Below are positions 1-8,154 of a DNA stretch of 64,000 bases, piece by piece. Both the position numbers and the translations under genes were made by a program. The first letter of the stretch is position 1; every line of letters starts with the position of its first letter. Below the pieces are notes generated by a model, which ran no database searches, had not been told where the DNA came from, and saw only the letters and a program-made list of their open reading frames with translations. The DNA is from Kitasatospora sp. NBC_01287 (GTDB taxonomy: Bacteria > Actinomycetota > Actinomycetes > Streptomycetales > Streptomycetaceae): contig NZ_JAPEPB010000001.1 in NCBI RefSeq assembly GCF_026340565.1, positions 4,688,501 through 4,752,500 of the forward strand. Reading direction: 5' to 3'.

Positions 1-1
1 T

Positions 2-238
2 GGGATGCGGCTGGCCGTCACCGCGCTCCGTCGGCTGGCCGTCCCCGGAACGGTGGCCGTCTGCTACCCGGCCCCGCTTCACGACCACGGCCCCGACGAG
101 CCGTGTTCCTACGAGTCCGACGACCCCGAGGTGAGGCGGCCGGACGAAGAGGCCGTGGACAAGCTCCGTCGGGCGTGGGAGGGCCACGACTTCCGACCCC
201 TCGCCGAGGGCGTGTACGTCCGGAGGATCGAGCCGTGA
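2..238 (+). CDS. Hypothetical protein, 5' end outside window
   Basis: The reading frame is open from the left edge to a TGA at 236-238. An ATG at position 5 would give 77 residues, but the frame is open upstream of it, so this is probably the C-terminal part of a longer protein. The visible part is hydrophilic, with an acidic stretch rich in Asp, Glu and Pro (about residues 27-45) and a C-terminal VYVRRIEP. I recognise no family. The gene is convergent with the bkd operon, with a strong hairpin between them. Confidence 0.45.
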   Translation, partial: GMRLAVTALRRLAVPGTVAVCYPAPLHDHGPDEPCSYESDDPEVRRPDEEAVDKLRRAWEGHDFRPLAEGVYVRRIEP

Positions 239-333
239 GCGGCTACCACCGGGGCCCCGGAAGTCCCCCCGCGCGACCATCTGGCTATGTACCCTGCGCG
301 GAACGAACGGGATCCATCACGTAGACAGCACGT

Positions 334-376
334 GCGGGCGGCGGCGGCAAGGACCTCACCGCCCGCCGCCGCCCGC
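334..376. terminator. Bidirectional terminator between the partial CDS and bkdC
   Basis: Perfect 14-bp inverted repeat (334-347 and 363-376, arm GCGGGCGGCGGCGG) with a 15-nt spacer. It ends four bases from the stop codon of the E2 gene. There is no U tract, as is usual for actinomycete terminators. It serves the two convergent transcripts. Confidence 0.7.
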
Positions 377-379
377 TGC

Positions 380-1687
380 TCAGAGCTGCCGCAGCAGCGT
401 CCCCGGCCGCTCCACGCAGTCCGCGACGAAGCGCAGGAACCCGCCCGCCGTGCCGCCGTCGCAGACCCGGTGGTCGAAGGTGAACGACAGCTGGGTGACG
501 TGGCGGACCGCCAACTCACCTTCGTGGACCCAGGGCTTGGCCACGATCCGGCCCACCCCCAACATCGCAGCCTCCGGGTGGTTGAGGATCGGGGTGGAGC
601 CGTCGACGCCGAAGACGCCGTAGTTGTTGAGCGTGAAGGTGCCGCCGGTCAGCTCGGCCGGGGTGAGCGAGCCGGCGCGCGCGGAGGCTGTCAACCGGCC
701 CAGCTCGGCGCCGAGCTGCTCGGTGGTCAGCCGCTGGGCGTCGCGCACCACCGGGACCACCAGGCCGCGCTCGCTCTGCGCGGCGAAGCCCAGGTGGACG
801 GCGGTGTGCCGGCGCAGTGCGACCGGGGCGCCGTTCGCGTCCAGGTCCACGCTGGAGTTGAGCTCGGGGTGGCGGGCCAGCGCGGCCACGCAGATCCGGG
901 CGAACAGCGAGAGCAGGCTGACCTTCGGGACGCCCGGTGCTTGGTTCATCTGGGCGCGCACGGCGAGCAGTTCGGTGGCGTCCGCGTCCACCCAGACAGT
1001 GACCGCCGGGATCTCGTGGTGGCTGCGGGTGAGCTTCTCGGCCACCGTGCGGCGCAGGCCGCGCAGCGGGACGACCTCCGTGTCCGCAGGCACCGCGGCG
1101 GGTGCCGGGGCGGCGACCGGCTCGATCGCGCGCTGTACGTCGGCGCGCATGATCAGGCCCTCGGGGCCGCTGCCGGTGACGGCGGCCAGGTCGACCCCGT
1201 GCTCCCGGGCCAGCTTGCGCACCAGCGGGGAGATGACGGCGATCGCGACCGGCGCGTGGGCCACCGGCGCCACCGGCACGACCGGCGCGACCAGGGCGGG
1301 TGCGGGTGCGGGGGCGCCCGCCCCCACCCGGCGGCGGCGCGAGCCCTTGCCGCCCTCCGCCACGCCGTAGCCGACCAGCGGGCGCTCCACGCCCGCCGGA
1401 CCCGCGCCGGGCGCGGCGTCCGGCACCGCCGTGCCGGGCTCCGGCGAGACGGCCACGGTGACCAGCGGCTGCCCCACCGCCCGCTCCTCGCCGACCTCGC
1501 CGAACAGCGCGGTGACCACCCCGCCGTACGGGCAGGGCACCTCCACCATCGCCTTGGCGGTCTCCACCTCGACCACCGGCTGGTCGACGGCGATCACGTC
1601 GCCGACCTCCACCAGCCAGCGCACCACCTCGGCCCCGGTGAGTCCCTCACCGAGGTCGGGCAGGGTGAACTCGCGCACGATCGGCAT
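380..1687 (-). CDS. bkdC: 2-oxo acid dehydrogenase E2 (dihydrolipoyl acyltransferase)
   Basis: Core acyltransferase of a 2-oxoacid dehydrogenase complex, most likely the branched-chain one that makes isobutyryl-, isovaleryl- and 2-methylbutyryl-CoA starters. The protein has about 435 residues. Residues 1-80 form a lipoyl domain (VETAKAMVEV, lipoylated Lys45). After a Pro/Ala linker comes the peripheral subunit-binding domain (about 150-187, PLVRKLAREHGVDL). The catalytic domain ends with DHRVCDGG near residues 405-412, containing the HxxxDG active site. The ATG at 1687 lies 5 bp after the E1 beta stop; an upstream in-frame ATG at 1705 would overlap that gene. It is last in E1 alpha-E1 beta-E2. 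No E3 gene is present, so a shared dihydrolipoamide dehydrogenase is presumed. Confidence 0.9.
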   Translation of the reverse strand: MPIVREFTLPDLGEGLTGAEVVRWLVEVGDVIAVDQPVVEVETAKAMVEVPCPYGGVVTALFGEVGEERAVGQPLVTVAVSPEPGTAVPDAAPGAGPAGVERPLVGYGVAEGGKGSRRRRVGAGAPAPAPALVAPVVPVAPVAHAPVAIAVISPLVRKLAREHGVDLAAVTGSGPEGLIMRADVQRAIEPVAAPAPAAVPADTEVVPLRGLRRTVAEKLTRSHHEIPAVTVWVDADATELLAVRAQMNQAPGVPKVSLLSLFARICVAALARHPELNSSVDLDANGAPVALRRHTAVHLGFAAQSERGLVVPVVRDAQRLTTEQLGAELGRLTASARAGSLTPAELTGGTFTLNNYGVFGVDGSTPILNHPEAAMLGVGRIVAKPWVHEGELAVRHVTQLSFTFDHRVCDGGTAGGFLRFVADCVERPGTLLRQL

Positions 1688-1692
1688 CACGC

Positions 1693-2709
1693 TCAGTCCT
1701 CCCACTGCAGCTTGGCGACCGCGTCCAGGATCCGGTCCACCCCGGGCAGGTGGTGGTGCTCCAGCATCGGCGGCGGGTACGGGATGTCGAAGCCGGTCAC
1801 CCGCAGCACGGGCGCCGCCAGGTGGTGGAAGCAGCGCTCGGTGACCCGGGCGGCGATCTCCGCGCCGACCCCGCCGAAGCCGGTCGACTCGTGCACCACC
1901 ACCGCGCGGCCCACCGAGCGGACCACCTCGGCGACGGTGGCGTCGTCGAACGGCACCAGGCTGCGCAGGTCGAGCACCGCGAGGTCCCAGCCCTCCGCCT
2001 TGGCGGCCTCGGCGGCCTCCAGGCAGACCGGCAGCGAGGGCCCGTAGGTGATCAGCACGGCCGAGCGGCCGGCGCGGCGCAGCACCGCGCGCCCGATCGG
2101 CTCGGTGGCGGCGGTGGTGTCCAGCTCCGCCTTGGACCAGTAGAGCCGCTTGGGCTCCAGGAAGATCACCGGGTCGTCGGAGGCGATCGAGGCGCGCAGC
2201 AGCCCGTAGGCGTCGGCGACGGTGGCCGGGGTGACCACGTGCAGGCCCGGGGTGCTCGCGTAGTACGCCTCGGACGAGTCGCTGTGGTGCTCGACCCCGC
2301 CGATCCCGCCGCCGTAGGGGATCCGGACGGTGATCGGCAGCGCCAGCTTGCCGGCCGTGCGGTTGCGCATCTTGGCGACGTGCGAGACCAGCTGCTCCAT
2401 CGCCGGGTAGGCGAAGGCGTCGAACTGCATCTCCACCACGGGCCGCAGCCCGTACATCGCCATGCCGACCGCGGTGCCCAGGATGCCCGCCTCGGCCAGC
2501 GGGGTGTCCAGGCAGCGGTCCGCGCCGAACTCGGCCGCCAGGCCGTCGGTGATCCGGAAGACGCCGCCCAGGGTGCCGACGTCCTCACCCAGCAGGTGGA
2601 CGGTCGGGTCGGCCCGCATCTCGTCGCGCAGCGCGGCGTTGAGCGCCTGCGCCATGGTGCTGGTGGTCGCGGCGGCGCGGGTGCCGCTCTCGGTGGTCAC
2701 AGTGCTCAC
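1693..2709 (-). CDS. bkdB: Branched-chain 2-oxo acid dehydrogenase E1 beta subunit
   Basis: Beta subunit of the thiamine-diphosphate-dependent decarboxylase E1. It has 338 residues, starting at a GTG that overlaps the E1 alpha stop in a GTGA, a sign of coupled translation. Family hallmarks seen are MAQALNAALRDEM near the N terminus, LLGEDVGTLGGVFRIT, DTPLAEAGILGTAVGMA, EMQFDAFAYPAMEQ, RIPYGGGIGG, and the C-terminal transketolase region with VPFDDATVAEVVRSVGR and HESTGFGG. The frame stays open far upstream of this start through E1 alpha, but that extension is only an antisense-like artefact of high GC. Confidence 0.9.
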   Translation of the reverse strand: MSTVTTESGTRAAATTSTMAQALNAALRDEMRADPTVHLLGEDVGTLGGVFRITDGLAAEFGADRCLDTPLAEAGILGTAVGMAMYGLRPVVEMQFDAFAYPAMEQLVSHVAKMRNRTAGKLALPITVRIPYGGGIGGVEHHSDSSEAYYASTPGLHVVTPATVADAYGLLRASIASDDPVIFLEPKRLYWSKAELDTTAATEPIGRAVLRRAGRSAVLITYGPSLPVCLEAAEAAKAEGWDLAVLDLRSLVPFDDATVAEVVRSVGRAVVVHESTGFGGVGAEIAARVTERCFHHLAAPVLRVTGFDIPYPPPMLEHHHLPGVDRILDAVAKLQWED

Positions 2710-3839
2710 GCTCCCGCCTCCGCCGCCAGCTCGGCGGCCAGCTGCTCGGCCTGCTCGCGCAGTTGCGGCGTCGGCTCGGCGTAGACGTGCTGGAACAGGC
2801 TGAGCGCGTCGAGCTCCGGCTCGGCGTGGAACTCCGCGCGCATGGTGGCGGCCAGCGCCTCGGCGTCCTCGGCCGCTCGGGCCACCGCCGCGTCGTCCAG
2901 CAGGCCCGCGGCGCGCAGGTGGCGCTCCAGCAGGCTCACCGGGTCGTGCTCGCGCCAGGCCTCGACCTCCTCCGAGACCCGGTAGCGGGTCGCGTCGTCG
3001 GCGTTGGTGTGCGCCTCCAGGCGGTAGGTCAGCGCCTCCACCAGGGTCGGCCCGCCGCCGGTCCTGGCCCGCTCGACGGCCTCGGCCAGCACCTGGTGCA
3101 CGGCCACCGCGTCGTTGCCGTCCACCAGCCGGCCCGGCATGCCGTAGCCGACCGCCTTGTGCGCCAGGGTCGGCGCGGCGGACTGCTTGGTCAGCGGCAC
3201 CGAGATGGCGTAGCCGTTGTTCTGCACCAGGAAGACCACCGGGGCGTTCAGCACGGCCGCGAAGTTCAGCGCCTCGTGGAAGTCGCCCTCGCTGGTGCCG
3301 CCGTCGCCGAGCATCGCCAGCGCGACCACCCGATCGCCGCGCAGCCTGGCCGCGTGGGCCAGGCCGACCGCGTGCGGGGCCTGGGTGGCCAGCGGGGTGC
3401 AGAGCGGGGCGGTGCGGGTGGCCACCGGGTCGTAGCCGGTGTGCGCGTTGCCCCGCAGCAGGGTGAGCGCGGCCAGCGGGTCGACGCCGCGGCCGACCAC
3501 CGCCAGGGTGTCGCGGTAGCTGGGGAAGAGCCAGTCCTCCTCCCGCAGCACGGTGGCGGCGGCCACCTCGCAGGCCTCCTGGCCGGTGGAGGAGGGGTAG
3601 ACGGCCAGCCGGCCCTGCTTGGTGAGGGTGGTGGCCTGCTGGTTGTAGCGGCGGCCGACCACCAGGCGGTGGTACAGCTCGCGCAGCAGCTCGGGGTCGT
3701 GCTCGGCCAGCTTCGGGGTGCCGAGGACGCGGTAGGGCGCGTCGTCCGGCAGGAGGGGCGCGGGGTCGGTCCGGGGTCCGGTCGCGTCGGGCAGCCACGG
3801 GGGCACGGGCGCGGTGGGCCGGTGGTCGAGGACGGTCAT
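2706..3839 (-). CDS. bkdA: Branched-chain 2-oxo acid dehydrogenase E1 alpha subunit
   Basis: Alpha subunit of the decarboxylase, 377 residues, the usual size. The thiamine diphosphate motif is present: GDG at residues 178-180 followed by QNN at 206-208, with the GGTSEGDFHEALNFA segment between. YPSSTGQEA and FPSYRD are typical of this E1 class. First gene of the operon; the 217-bp region shared with the divergent Lrp-type gene holds its promoter and a palindrome at 3942-3955. Substrate preference for branched chains is inferred from the separate alpha and beta subunits and the Lrp neighbour. An acetoin or pyruvate enzyme is less likely. Confidence 0.88.
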   Translation of the reverse strand: MTVLDHRPTAPVPPWLPDATGPRTDPAPLLPDDAPYRVLGTPKLAEHDPELLRELYHRLVVGRRYNQQATTLTKQGRLAVYPSSTGQEACEVAAATVLREEDWLFPSYRDTLAVVGRGVDPLAALTLLRGNAHTGYDPVATRTAPLCTPLATQAPHAVGLAHAARLRGDRVVALAMLGDGGTSEGDFHEALNFAAVLNAPVVFLVQNNGYAISVPLTKQSAAPTLAHKAVGYGMPGRLVDGNDAVAVHQVLAEAVERARTGGGPTLVEALTYRLEAHTNADDATRYRVSEEVEAWREHDPVSLLERHLRAAGLLDDAAVARAAEDAEALAATMRAEFHAEPELDALSLFQHVYAEPTPQLREQAEQLAAELAAEAGA

Positions 3840-3941
3840 CAGGCACCTCCAAGGGGTGGGGAGGGCGGGGCCGCGGTGCCGGGAGGACCCCGAGGAGGGC
3901 GGCGGCGGGGGAGAGCGGCGGTGGGCGGGTGTTGCCTCCCA

Positions 3942-3955
3942 ACCGATTGTTCGGT
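3942..3955. promoter_or_regulatory. Palindromic operator between bkdA and bkdR
   Basis: ACCGATTGTTCGGT, with arms ACCGA and TCGGT around a 4-nt centre; one more base pair on each side also matches (3941-3956). It sits almost midway, about 102 bp from each divergent start codon. It differs at one central base from the palindrome upstream of paaN at 5431-5444, so the TetR protein encoded between the two loci is the likeliest ligand. Lrp-type binding is the alternative. Confidence 0.6.
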
Positions 3956-4056
3956 TGTCTGTTCATTGTGGCCACAGCCGAGCGAAGGTGCTGGACAATC
4001 GGCTGCCACGGCAGTCTGCTGAAAGCAGCACGTCCATCGCGGGAGGGTTGGGGGAC

Positions 4057-4581
4057 ATGGGCGCTGAACAAATGGCCGGGTCGAACGGGAGCAGACCGCA
4101 GCCCGGACCCGCGGGTGCGGCGAACGGCGGTACCGATCGGGGCCTGGACCGGGTGGACCGCTCGATCCTGCGGCTGCTCCAGCAGGACGGCCGGGCCTCG
4201 ATCCGCTCGGTCGCCGAGCGGGTGCACGTCTCGCGCGCCAACGCCTACGCCCGGATCGCCCGGATGATGGAGGACGGGGTGATCCGCGGCTTCACCGCCC
4301 GGGTCGACCACGAACGGGCCGGGCAGGGCGCCTGCGCCTACGTCACCCTGAAGATCGTGCAGAACTCCTGGCGGACCGTGCGCGAGCAGTTGCTGGAGCT
4401 GCCGGGGGTGGCGCACATCGCGTTGGTCGGCGGCGAGTTCGACGTGCTGATGCTGGTGCACACCGCCGACAACCGGGCGCTGCGGGAGCTGGTGCTGGGC
4501 AGCATCCAGAGCATCCCCGAGGTGCTCTCCACCCAGACGCTGCTGGTCTTCGAGGAGACCGACCGGGTGCCGCCGGCCTGA
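4057..4581 (+). CDS. bkdR: Lrp/AsnC-family transcriptional regulator
   Basis: Amino-acid-responsive regulator of 174 residues. After a short disordered N terminus comes an AsnC-type winged helix (about 28-72: LDRVDRSILRLLQQDG, ASIRSVAERVHVSRANAYARI), then a RAM ligand-binding domain (YVTLKIVQ, PGVAHIALVGGEFDVLMLV). The start is the ATG after GGGAGG at 4041-4046; an ATG at 4072 is possible. It is divergent from the bkd operon, the usual arrangement for a BkdR-type local regulator, so branched-chain amino acids or their oxoacids are the expected ligands. Its stop codon lies inside a decamer repeat. Confidence 0.85.
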   Translation: MGAEQMAGSNGSRPQPGPAGAANGGTDRGLDRVDRSILRLLQQDGRASIRSVAERVHVSRANAYARIARMMEDGVIRGFTARVDHERAGQGACAYVTLKIVQNSWRTVREQLLELPGVAHIALVGGEFDVLMLVHTADNRALRELVLGSIQSIPEVLSTQTLLVFEETDRVPPA

Positions 4582-4636
4582 GCCCGCCTGAGCCCGCCTG
4601 AGCCCGCCTGAGCCCGCCTGAGCCCGCCTGAGCCCG
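4577..4636. repeat. Six copies of a 10-bp tandem repeat over the bkdR stop
   Basis: CCTGAGCCCG is repeated six times without a mismatch from 4577 to 4636, followed by degenerate AGCCCG units. The first copy contains the TGA stop of bkdR. Each copy carries a TGA, but a 10-bp period shifts frame between copies. Confidence 0.9.
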
Positions 4637-4676
4637 AGCCCGGCCCGAGCGCGCGCCGCACCCCGAGGGGGCGGCG

Positions 4677-5258
4677 TCAGGCGCGCAGCCCGTCGAAGGC
4701 CAGCCGGACCACCGCGTCCGGCACGCCGTCGGCGCTCGACCCGGCGGGGCGGTACCACTCCGCGATGGAGTTGATCATCCCGAAGAGCAGCCGGGTGGCC
4801 AGCCGCGGCTCCACGTCCGCGCGCAGCTCGCCGGCCGCCACCGCCTCGCGCACCAGCTCCGCCACCCGGTGGTCGAACTCCCGCCGCCGCTCCAGCGCCC
4901 ACTCCTCGGTCGCGGTGTTGCCGCGCACCCGCAGCAGCAGCGTCACGTAGGGCAGCTCGGCCAGCAGCACCTCGGTGGTGCGCCGCACCACGTGCTCCAG
5001 CCGGTCCACCGGTCGCCCGCTGAGCGCGGCCGGCTCGTCCAGGGTGCCGAACAGCCCGTCCAGCGCCCGGCCCACCGCGAGCCGCAGCAGCTCCTCCTTG
5101 CCGCGCACGTGGTGGTAGATCGAGGACTTGGAGATCCCGGCCGCCCGCGACAGGTCCTCCATCGAGGTGCCGTCGTAGCCGCGGGTGTTGAAGACCTCGA
5201 CGGTGACGGCGAGCAGGGAGTCGACGGTGTAGGTGGTGCGCAGCGGGGTGTCGGCCAT
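4677..5258 (-). CDS. TetR-family regulator next to paaN (PaaR-like)
   Basis: A 193-residue TetR-type repressor. The N-terminal DNA-binding domain (about 12-60) has the classic GTSMEDLSRAAGISKSSIYHHVRGKEELL helix-turn-helix. The C-terminal helical domain is the ligand pocket (TEVLLAELPYVTLLLRVRG, LLFGMINSIAEWYRP). It is divergent from paaN. In actinobacteria and Thermus, TetR proteins at phenylacetate loci respond to phenylacetyl-CoA; a similar acyl-CoA ligand is plausible here, but this is inference. Two matching palindromes (3942-3955 and 5431-5444) are the candidate operators. Confidence 0.8.
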   Translation of the reverse strand: MADTPLRTTYTVDSLLAVTVEVFNTRGYDGTSMEDLSRAAGISKSSIYHHVRGKEELLRLAVGRALDGLFGTLDEPAALSGRPVDRLEHVVRRTTEVLLAELPYVTLLLRVRGNTATEEWALERRREFDHRVAELVREAVAAGELRADVEPRLATRLLFGMINSIAEWYRPAGSSADGVPDAVVRLAFDGLRA

Positions 5259-5351
5259 GGTCCGAGTATCCCCGGCTGCGCAGGGTGATCACCGGGCGGG
5301 GCGGGGCTGTCGCCCGCGGCCGACCGATGGCTGATCGACGGCCGACCGACG

Positions 5352-5404
5352 GCCGACCGACAGCTGACCGACTGCCGGCCGACTGCCGACCGACAGCTGA
5401 CCGA
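5352..5404. repeat. Direct repeat in the tetR-paaN intergenic region
   Basis: An exact 20-bp unit (GCCGACCGAC then AGCTGACCGA) occurs at 5352-5371 and 5385-5404, 33 bp apart. Shorter CCGACCGA variants fill 5317-5350. The block lies between the tetR start and the paaN palindrome. It may hold extra half-sites for a regulator, or be simple slippage. Confidence 0.7.
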
Positions 5405-5430
5405 TTGTCTCGCGAGGCCCTGTTCCCCCG

Positions 5431-5444
5431 ACCGATCGTTCGGT
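5431..5444. promoter_or_regulatory. Palindromic operator upstream of paaN
   Basis: ACCGATCGTTCGGT has 5-bp arms (ACCGA and TCGGT) around TCGT. It lies 47 bp before the paaN ATG and next to TACGCT, a possible -10 element. It is the same as the bkd palindrome apart from one central base. The size and symmetry suit a TetR dimer. Confidence 0.65.
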
Positions 5445-5491
5445 TACGCTGAGGAGCGCCAGCCCAGACATCTGCCCGCGAGGAGCGCCGC

Positions 5492-7174
5492 ATGGCCGCC
5501 GTCGACGAACTGATCGAGCGTCACCAGCAGACCCTGAACCAGGCGCTCACCGCGCTCACCGAGCGGGACTACTGGTCCCCGTACCCCGAGATCCCCAAGG
5601 CCTACGGCGAGAGCGGCGCGGCCGACGGCAAGGCCGCGTTCGACGCCCTGCTCGGCACCACCTTCGCGCTGCCCGGCCACCCCGAGGCGGGCGACCTGGT
5701 GGGCACCGAGGTGTCGCCGTACGGCATCGAGCTGGACATCGCCTACCCGCGCGCCGAGGTGGACGCGCTGCTGGCCGCCGCCGGAGCCGCCGCCGGCGGC
5801 TGGGCCGCCGCCACCCCGGCCGCCCGCGCCGCGGTCTGCCTGGAGATCCTGGCCCGGATCAACGCCCGCTCGCACGAGATGGCCCAGGCCGTCATGCACA
5901 CCACCGGGCAGGCCTACGCGATGGCCTTCCAGGCCGGCGGCCCGCACGCCCAGGACCGCGGCCTCGAAGCGGTCGCCTACGCCTACGCCGAGCAGGCCAA
6001 GCTGCCCGCCGAGGCCGGCTGGACCAAGCCGCAGGGCAAGCGCGACCCGCTGGTGCTGCGCAAGGAGTTCGTCACCGTGCCGCGCGGCACCGCGCTGGTG
6101 ATCGGCTGCAACACCTTCCCGACCTGGAACGGCTACCCGGGCCTGTTCGCCTCGCTGGCCACCGGCAACCCGGTGGTGGTCAAGCCGCACCCGCGCGCGG
6201 TGCTGCCGCTCGCGCTGACCGTGCGGATCGCCCGCGAGGTGCTCGCCGAGGCCGGCTTCGACCCCAACCTGGTGACCCTGGCCGCCGAGCGCGACCGCGA
6301 GGGCATCGCCAAGTCCCTGGCCCTGAACCCGGCGGTGCGGATCATCGACTACACCGGGTCGACCGAGTTCGGCGACTGGCTGGAGGAGAACGCCAAGCAG
6401 GCCCTGGTCTACACCGAGAAGGCCGGCGTCAACACGGTGGTCATCGACTCCACCGGCGACTACAAGGGCATGCTGTCCAACCTCGCCTTCGCCCTCTCCC
6501 TCTACACCGGCCAGATGTGCACCACCCCGCAGAACCTGCTGATCCCGCGCACCGGCATCGCCACCGACCAGGGCACCAAGTCCTACGACGAGGTGGTGGC
6601 CGACCTGGCCCGCTCGATCGAGGGCCTGCTCGGCGACGACGCCCGCGCCGCCGCGATCCTGGGCGCCGTGGTCAACCCGGCCGTGCTGCAGCGCAGCGCC
6701 GCCGCGGCGAGCGGCGAGTACGGCGACCTGGCGCTGGCGCCGCGGGTGGTGGAGTCGGCCGAGTACCCGAACGCGGCCATCCGCACCCCCGCGCTGATCA
6801 AGGTGGAGGCGCACAAGCCGGACGACCGTGCGGTCTTCCTCACCGAGTGCTTCGGCCCGGTCTTCTTCGCCGTCGCCGTCGACTCCACCGCCGACGCCGT
6901 CGAGCTGCTGCGGCAGACCGTCACCGAGCACGGCGCGATGACCGCCACCGGCTACACCACCGACCCCGAGGTGGAGCGGCAGCTGGTCCGGGCGAGCCTG
7001 GACACCGGCGTCTGCCTCTCGCTCAACCTCACCGGCGGCGTCTACCCGAACCAGACCGCCGCCTTCTCCGACCTGCACGGTACCGGCGCCAACCCGGCCG
7101 CCAACGCCGCCTACACGGACGCGGCCTTCGTGGCCAGCCGCTTCCGCACGGTGGAGATCCGCCGCCAGGCCTGA
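5492..7174 (+). CDS. paaN: Phenylacetic acid degradation protein PaaN (aldehyde dehydrogenase fold)
   Basis: A 560-residue protein of the PaaN2 type, an aldehyde-dehydrogenase-superfamily enzyme tied to phenylacetate ring-opening pathways. An N-terminal family-specific region (DYWSPYPEIPKAYGE) precedes the dehydrogenase fold, which has GCNTFPTWNGYPG (205-217), VVKPHPRAVLP (229-239) and the catalytic cysteine in GQMCTTPQN (Cys343). The ATG follows AGGAG at a good distance. No paaABCDE or paaG genes are in the window, so it is a lone paa gene here. Aldehyde oxidation is the likely chemistry; the substrate cannot be read from sequence. Confidence 0.85.
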   Translation: MAAVDELIERHQQTLNQALTALTERDYWSPYPEIPKAYGESGAADGKAAFDALLGTTFALPGHPEAGDLVGTEVSPYGIELDIAYPRAEVDALLAAAGAAAGGWAAATPAARAAVCLEILARINARSHEMAQAVMHTTGQAYAMAFQAGGPHAQDRGLEAVAYAYAEQAKLPAEAGWTKPQGKRDPLVLRKEFVTVPRGTALVIGCNTFPTWNGYPGLFASLATGNPVVVKPHPRAVLPLALTVRIAREVLAEAGFDPNLVTLAAERDREGIAKSLALNPAVRIIDYTGSTEFGDWLEENAKQALVYTEKAGVNTVVIDSTGDYKGMLSNLAFALSLYTGQMCTTPQNLLIPRTGIATDQGTKSYDEVVADLARSIEGLLGDDARAAAILGAVVNPAVLQRSAAAASGEYGDLALAPRVVESAEYPNAAIRTPALIKVEAHKPDDRAVFLTECFGPVFFAVAVDSTADAVELLRQTVTEHGAMTATGYTTDPEVERQLVRASLDTGVCLSLNLTGGVYPNQTAAFSDLHGTGANPAANAAYTDAAFVASRFRTVEIRRQA

Positions 7175-7181
7175 GCCGGCC

Positions 7182-7213
7182 CCGGTGGCGCCGTCGTGGG
7201 ACGGCGCCACCGG
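7182..7213. terminator. Bidirectional terminator between paaN and the oxidoreductase
   Basis: Perfect 14-bp stem (7182-7195 with 7200-7213, arm CCGGTGGCGCCGTC) closed by a GTGG tetraloop, between two convergent genes. Confidence 0.85.
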
Positions 7214-7221
7214 TCGGCGGC

Positions 7222-8154
7222 TCACGGCACCAGCACGATCTTCCCGGTGGTGTGCCCGGTGGCCACCAACTCGTGTGCCCTGCCCGCCTGCTCCAACGGC
7301 AGGGTGTGCGCCACGTGGGTGCGCAGCAGCCCGCGCTCGACCAGGTCGGCCAGCGCCTCCAGGCCCGCCGCGTCCGGCTCCACCGAGATGCCGGTGAAGC
7401 GCATCCCGGCCTGCTCCGCGGCCCGCTCCAGGGCCTGGTCGCCGCGGCCGACGGCGCTGAACAGCAGGCCGCCGGGGCGCAGCGTGCGCAGCGAGCGGTA
7501 GGGGTAGTCGCCGCCGATGGTCTCGTAGACCAGGTCCACGTCCTTGACCTTGTCGGTGAAGTCCTCGGTGCGGTAGTCGATCAGCTCGTCGGCGCCGAAG
7601 TCGCGCAGCAGCTCGTGCTTGGGCGCGCTGGCGGTGCCGATCACGTAGGCGCCGCGGGCCTTGGCGATCTGCAGCGCGAAGAGGCCCACGCCGCCGGCGA
7701 TGCCGTGGATCAGCACCCGCTGGCCGGGCCGCACGTCGGCCACGTCCACCAGGCCCTGCCAGGCGGTCAGCCCGGCCAGCGGGATGGCGGCGGCCTGCAC
7801 GTGGGTCAGGCTCGGCGGCTTGAGCGCGAAGTGCCGCGAGGGGGCGGCGACGTACTCGGCGTAGGCGTTCGCGGCGCGCGGGAAGAACGGCATCCCGAAG
7901 ACCTCGTCGCCGACCTTGAACCGGGTGACACCGGGGACCACCTCGGTGACCACGCCGGAGACGTCCCAGCCCAGGATGAACGGGGGCTGCCCGAGCAGCG
8001 GGAAGCCGCCGGAGCGGATGATGGTCTCCACCGGGTTGACCCCGGCCGCCTTGACCTCCACCACGATCTCGGTGGGCAGTGGCTTCGGCCGCTCGACCTC
8101 GGCGAGTTCGAGGACCTCGGGGCCGCCGAAGCGGTGCTGGACGATGGCGCGCAT
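7222..8154 (-). CDS. NADP-dependent quinone oxidoreductase-like (zeta-crystallin type)
   Basis: A 310-residue MDR-superfamily reductase. The N-terminal GroES-like domain (HRFGGPEVLELAEVERPKP, AAGVNPVETIIRSGGFP) lacks zinc-binding cysteines, which marks the quinone-reductase branch. The Rossmann domain has the nucleotide motif HGIAGGVGLFALQIA (about 148-162). It ends HTTGKIVLVP, the typical family C terminus. It reduces quinones or enones with NADPH in the cytoplasm. Transcribed alone; a 6-7-6 palindrome lies just upstream. Confidence 0.85.
   Translation of the reverse strand: MRAIVQHRFGGPEVLELAEVERPKPLPTEIVVEVKAAGVNPVETIIRSGGFPLLGQPPFILGWDVSGVVTEVVPGVTRFKVGDEVFGMPFFPRAANAYAEYVAAPSRHFALKPPSLTHVQAAAIPLAGLTAWQGLVDVADVRPGQRVLIHGIAGGVGLFALQIAKARGAYVIGTASAPKHELLRDFGADELIDYRTEDFTDKVKDVDLVYETIGGDYPYRSLRTLRPGGLLFSAVGRGDQALERAAEQAGMRFTGISVEPDAAGLEALADLVERGLLRTHVAHTLPLEQAGRAHELVATGHTTGKIVLVP

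Noticed and set aside
1693..5493. Continuous 1266-codon minus-strand frame covering bkdB, the antisense of bkdR and tetR
   Set aside because: High-GC DNA leaves several frames open; only the part after the GTG at 2709 has family motifs, and real genes cover the rest.
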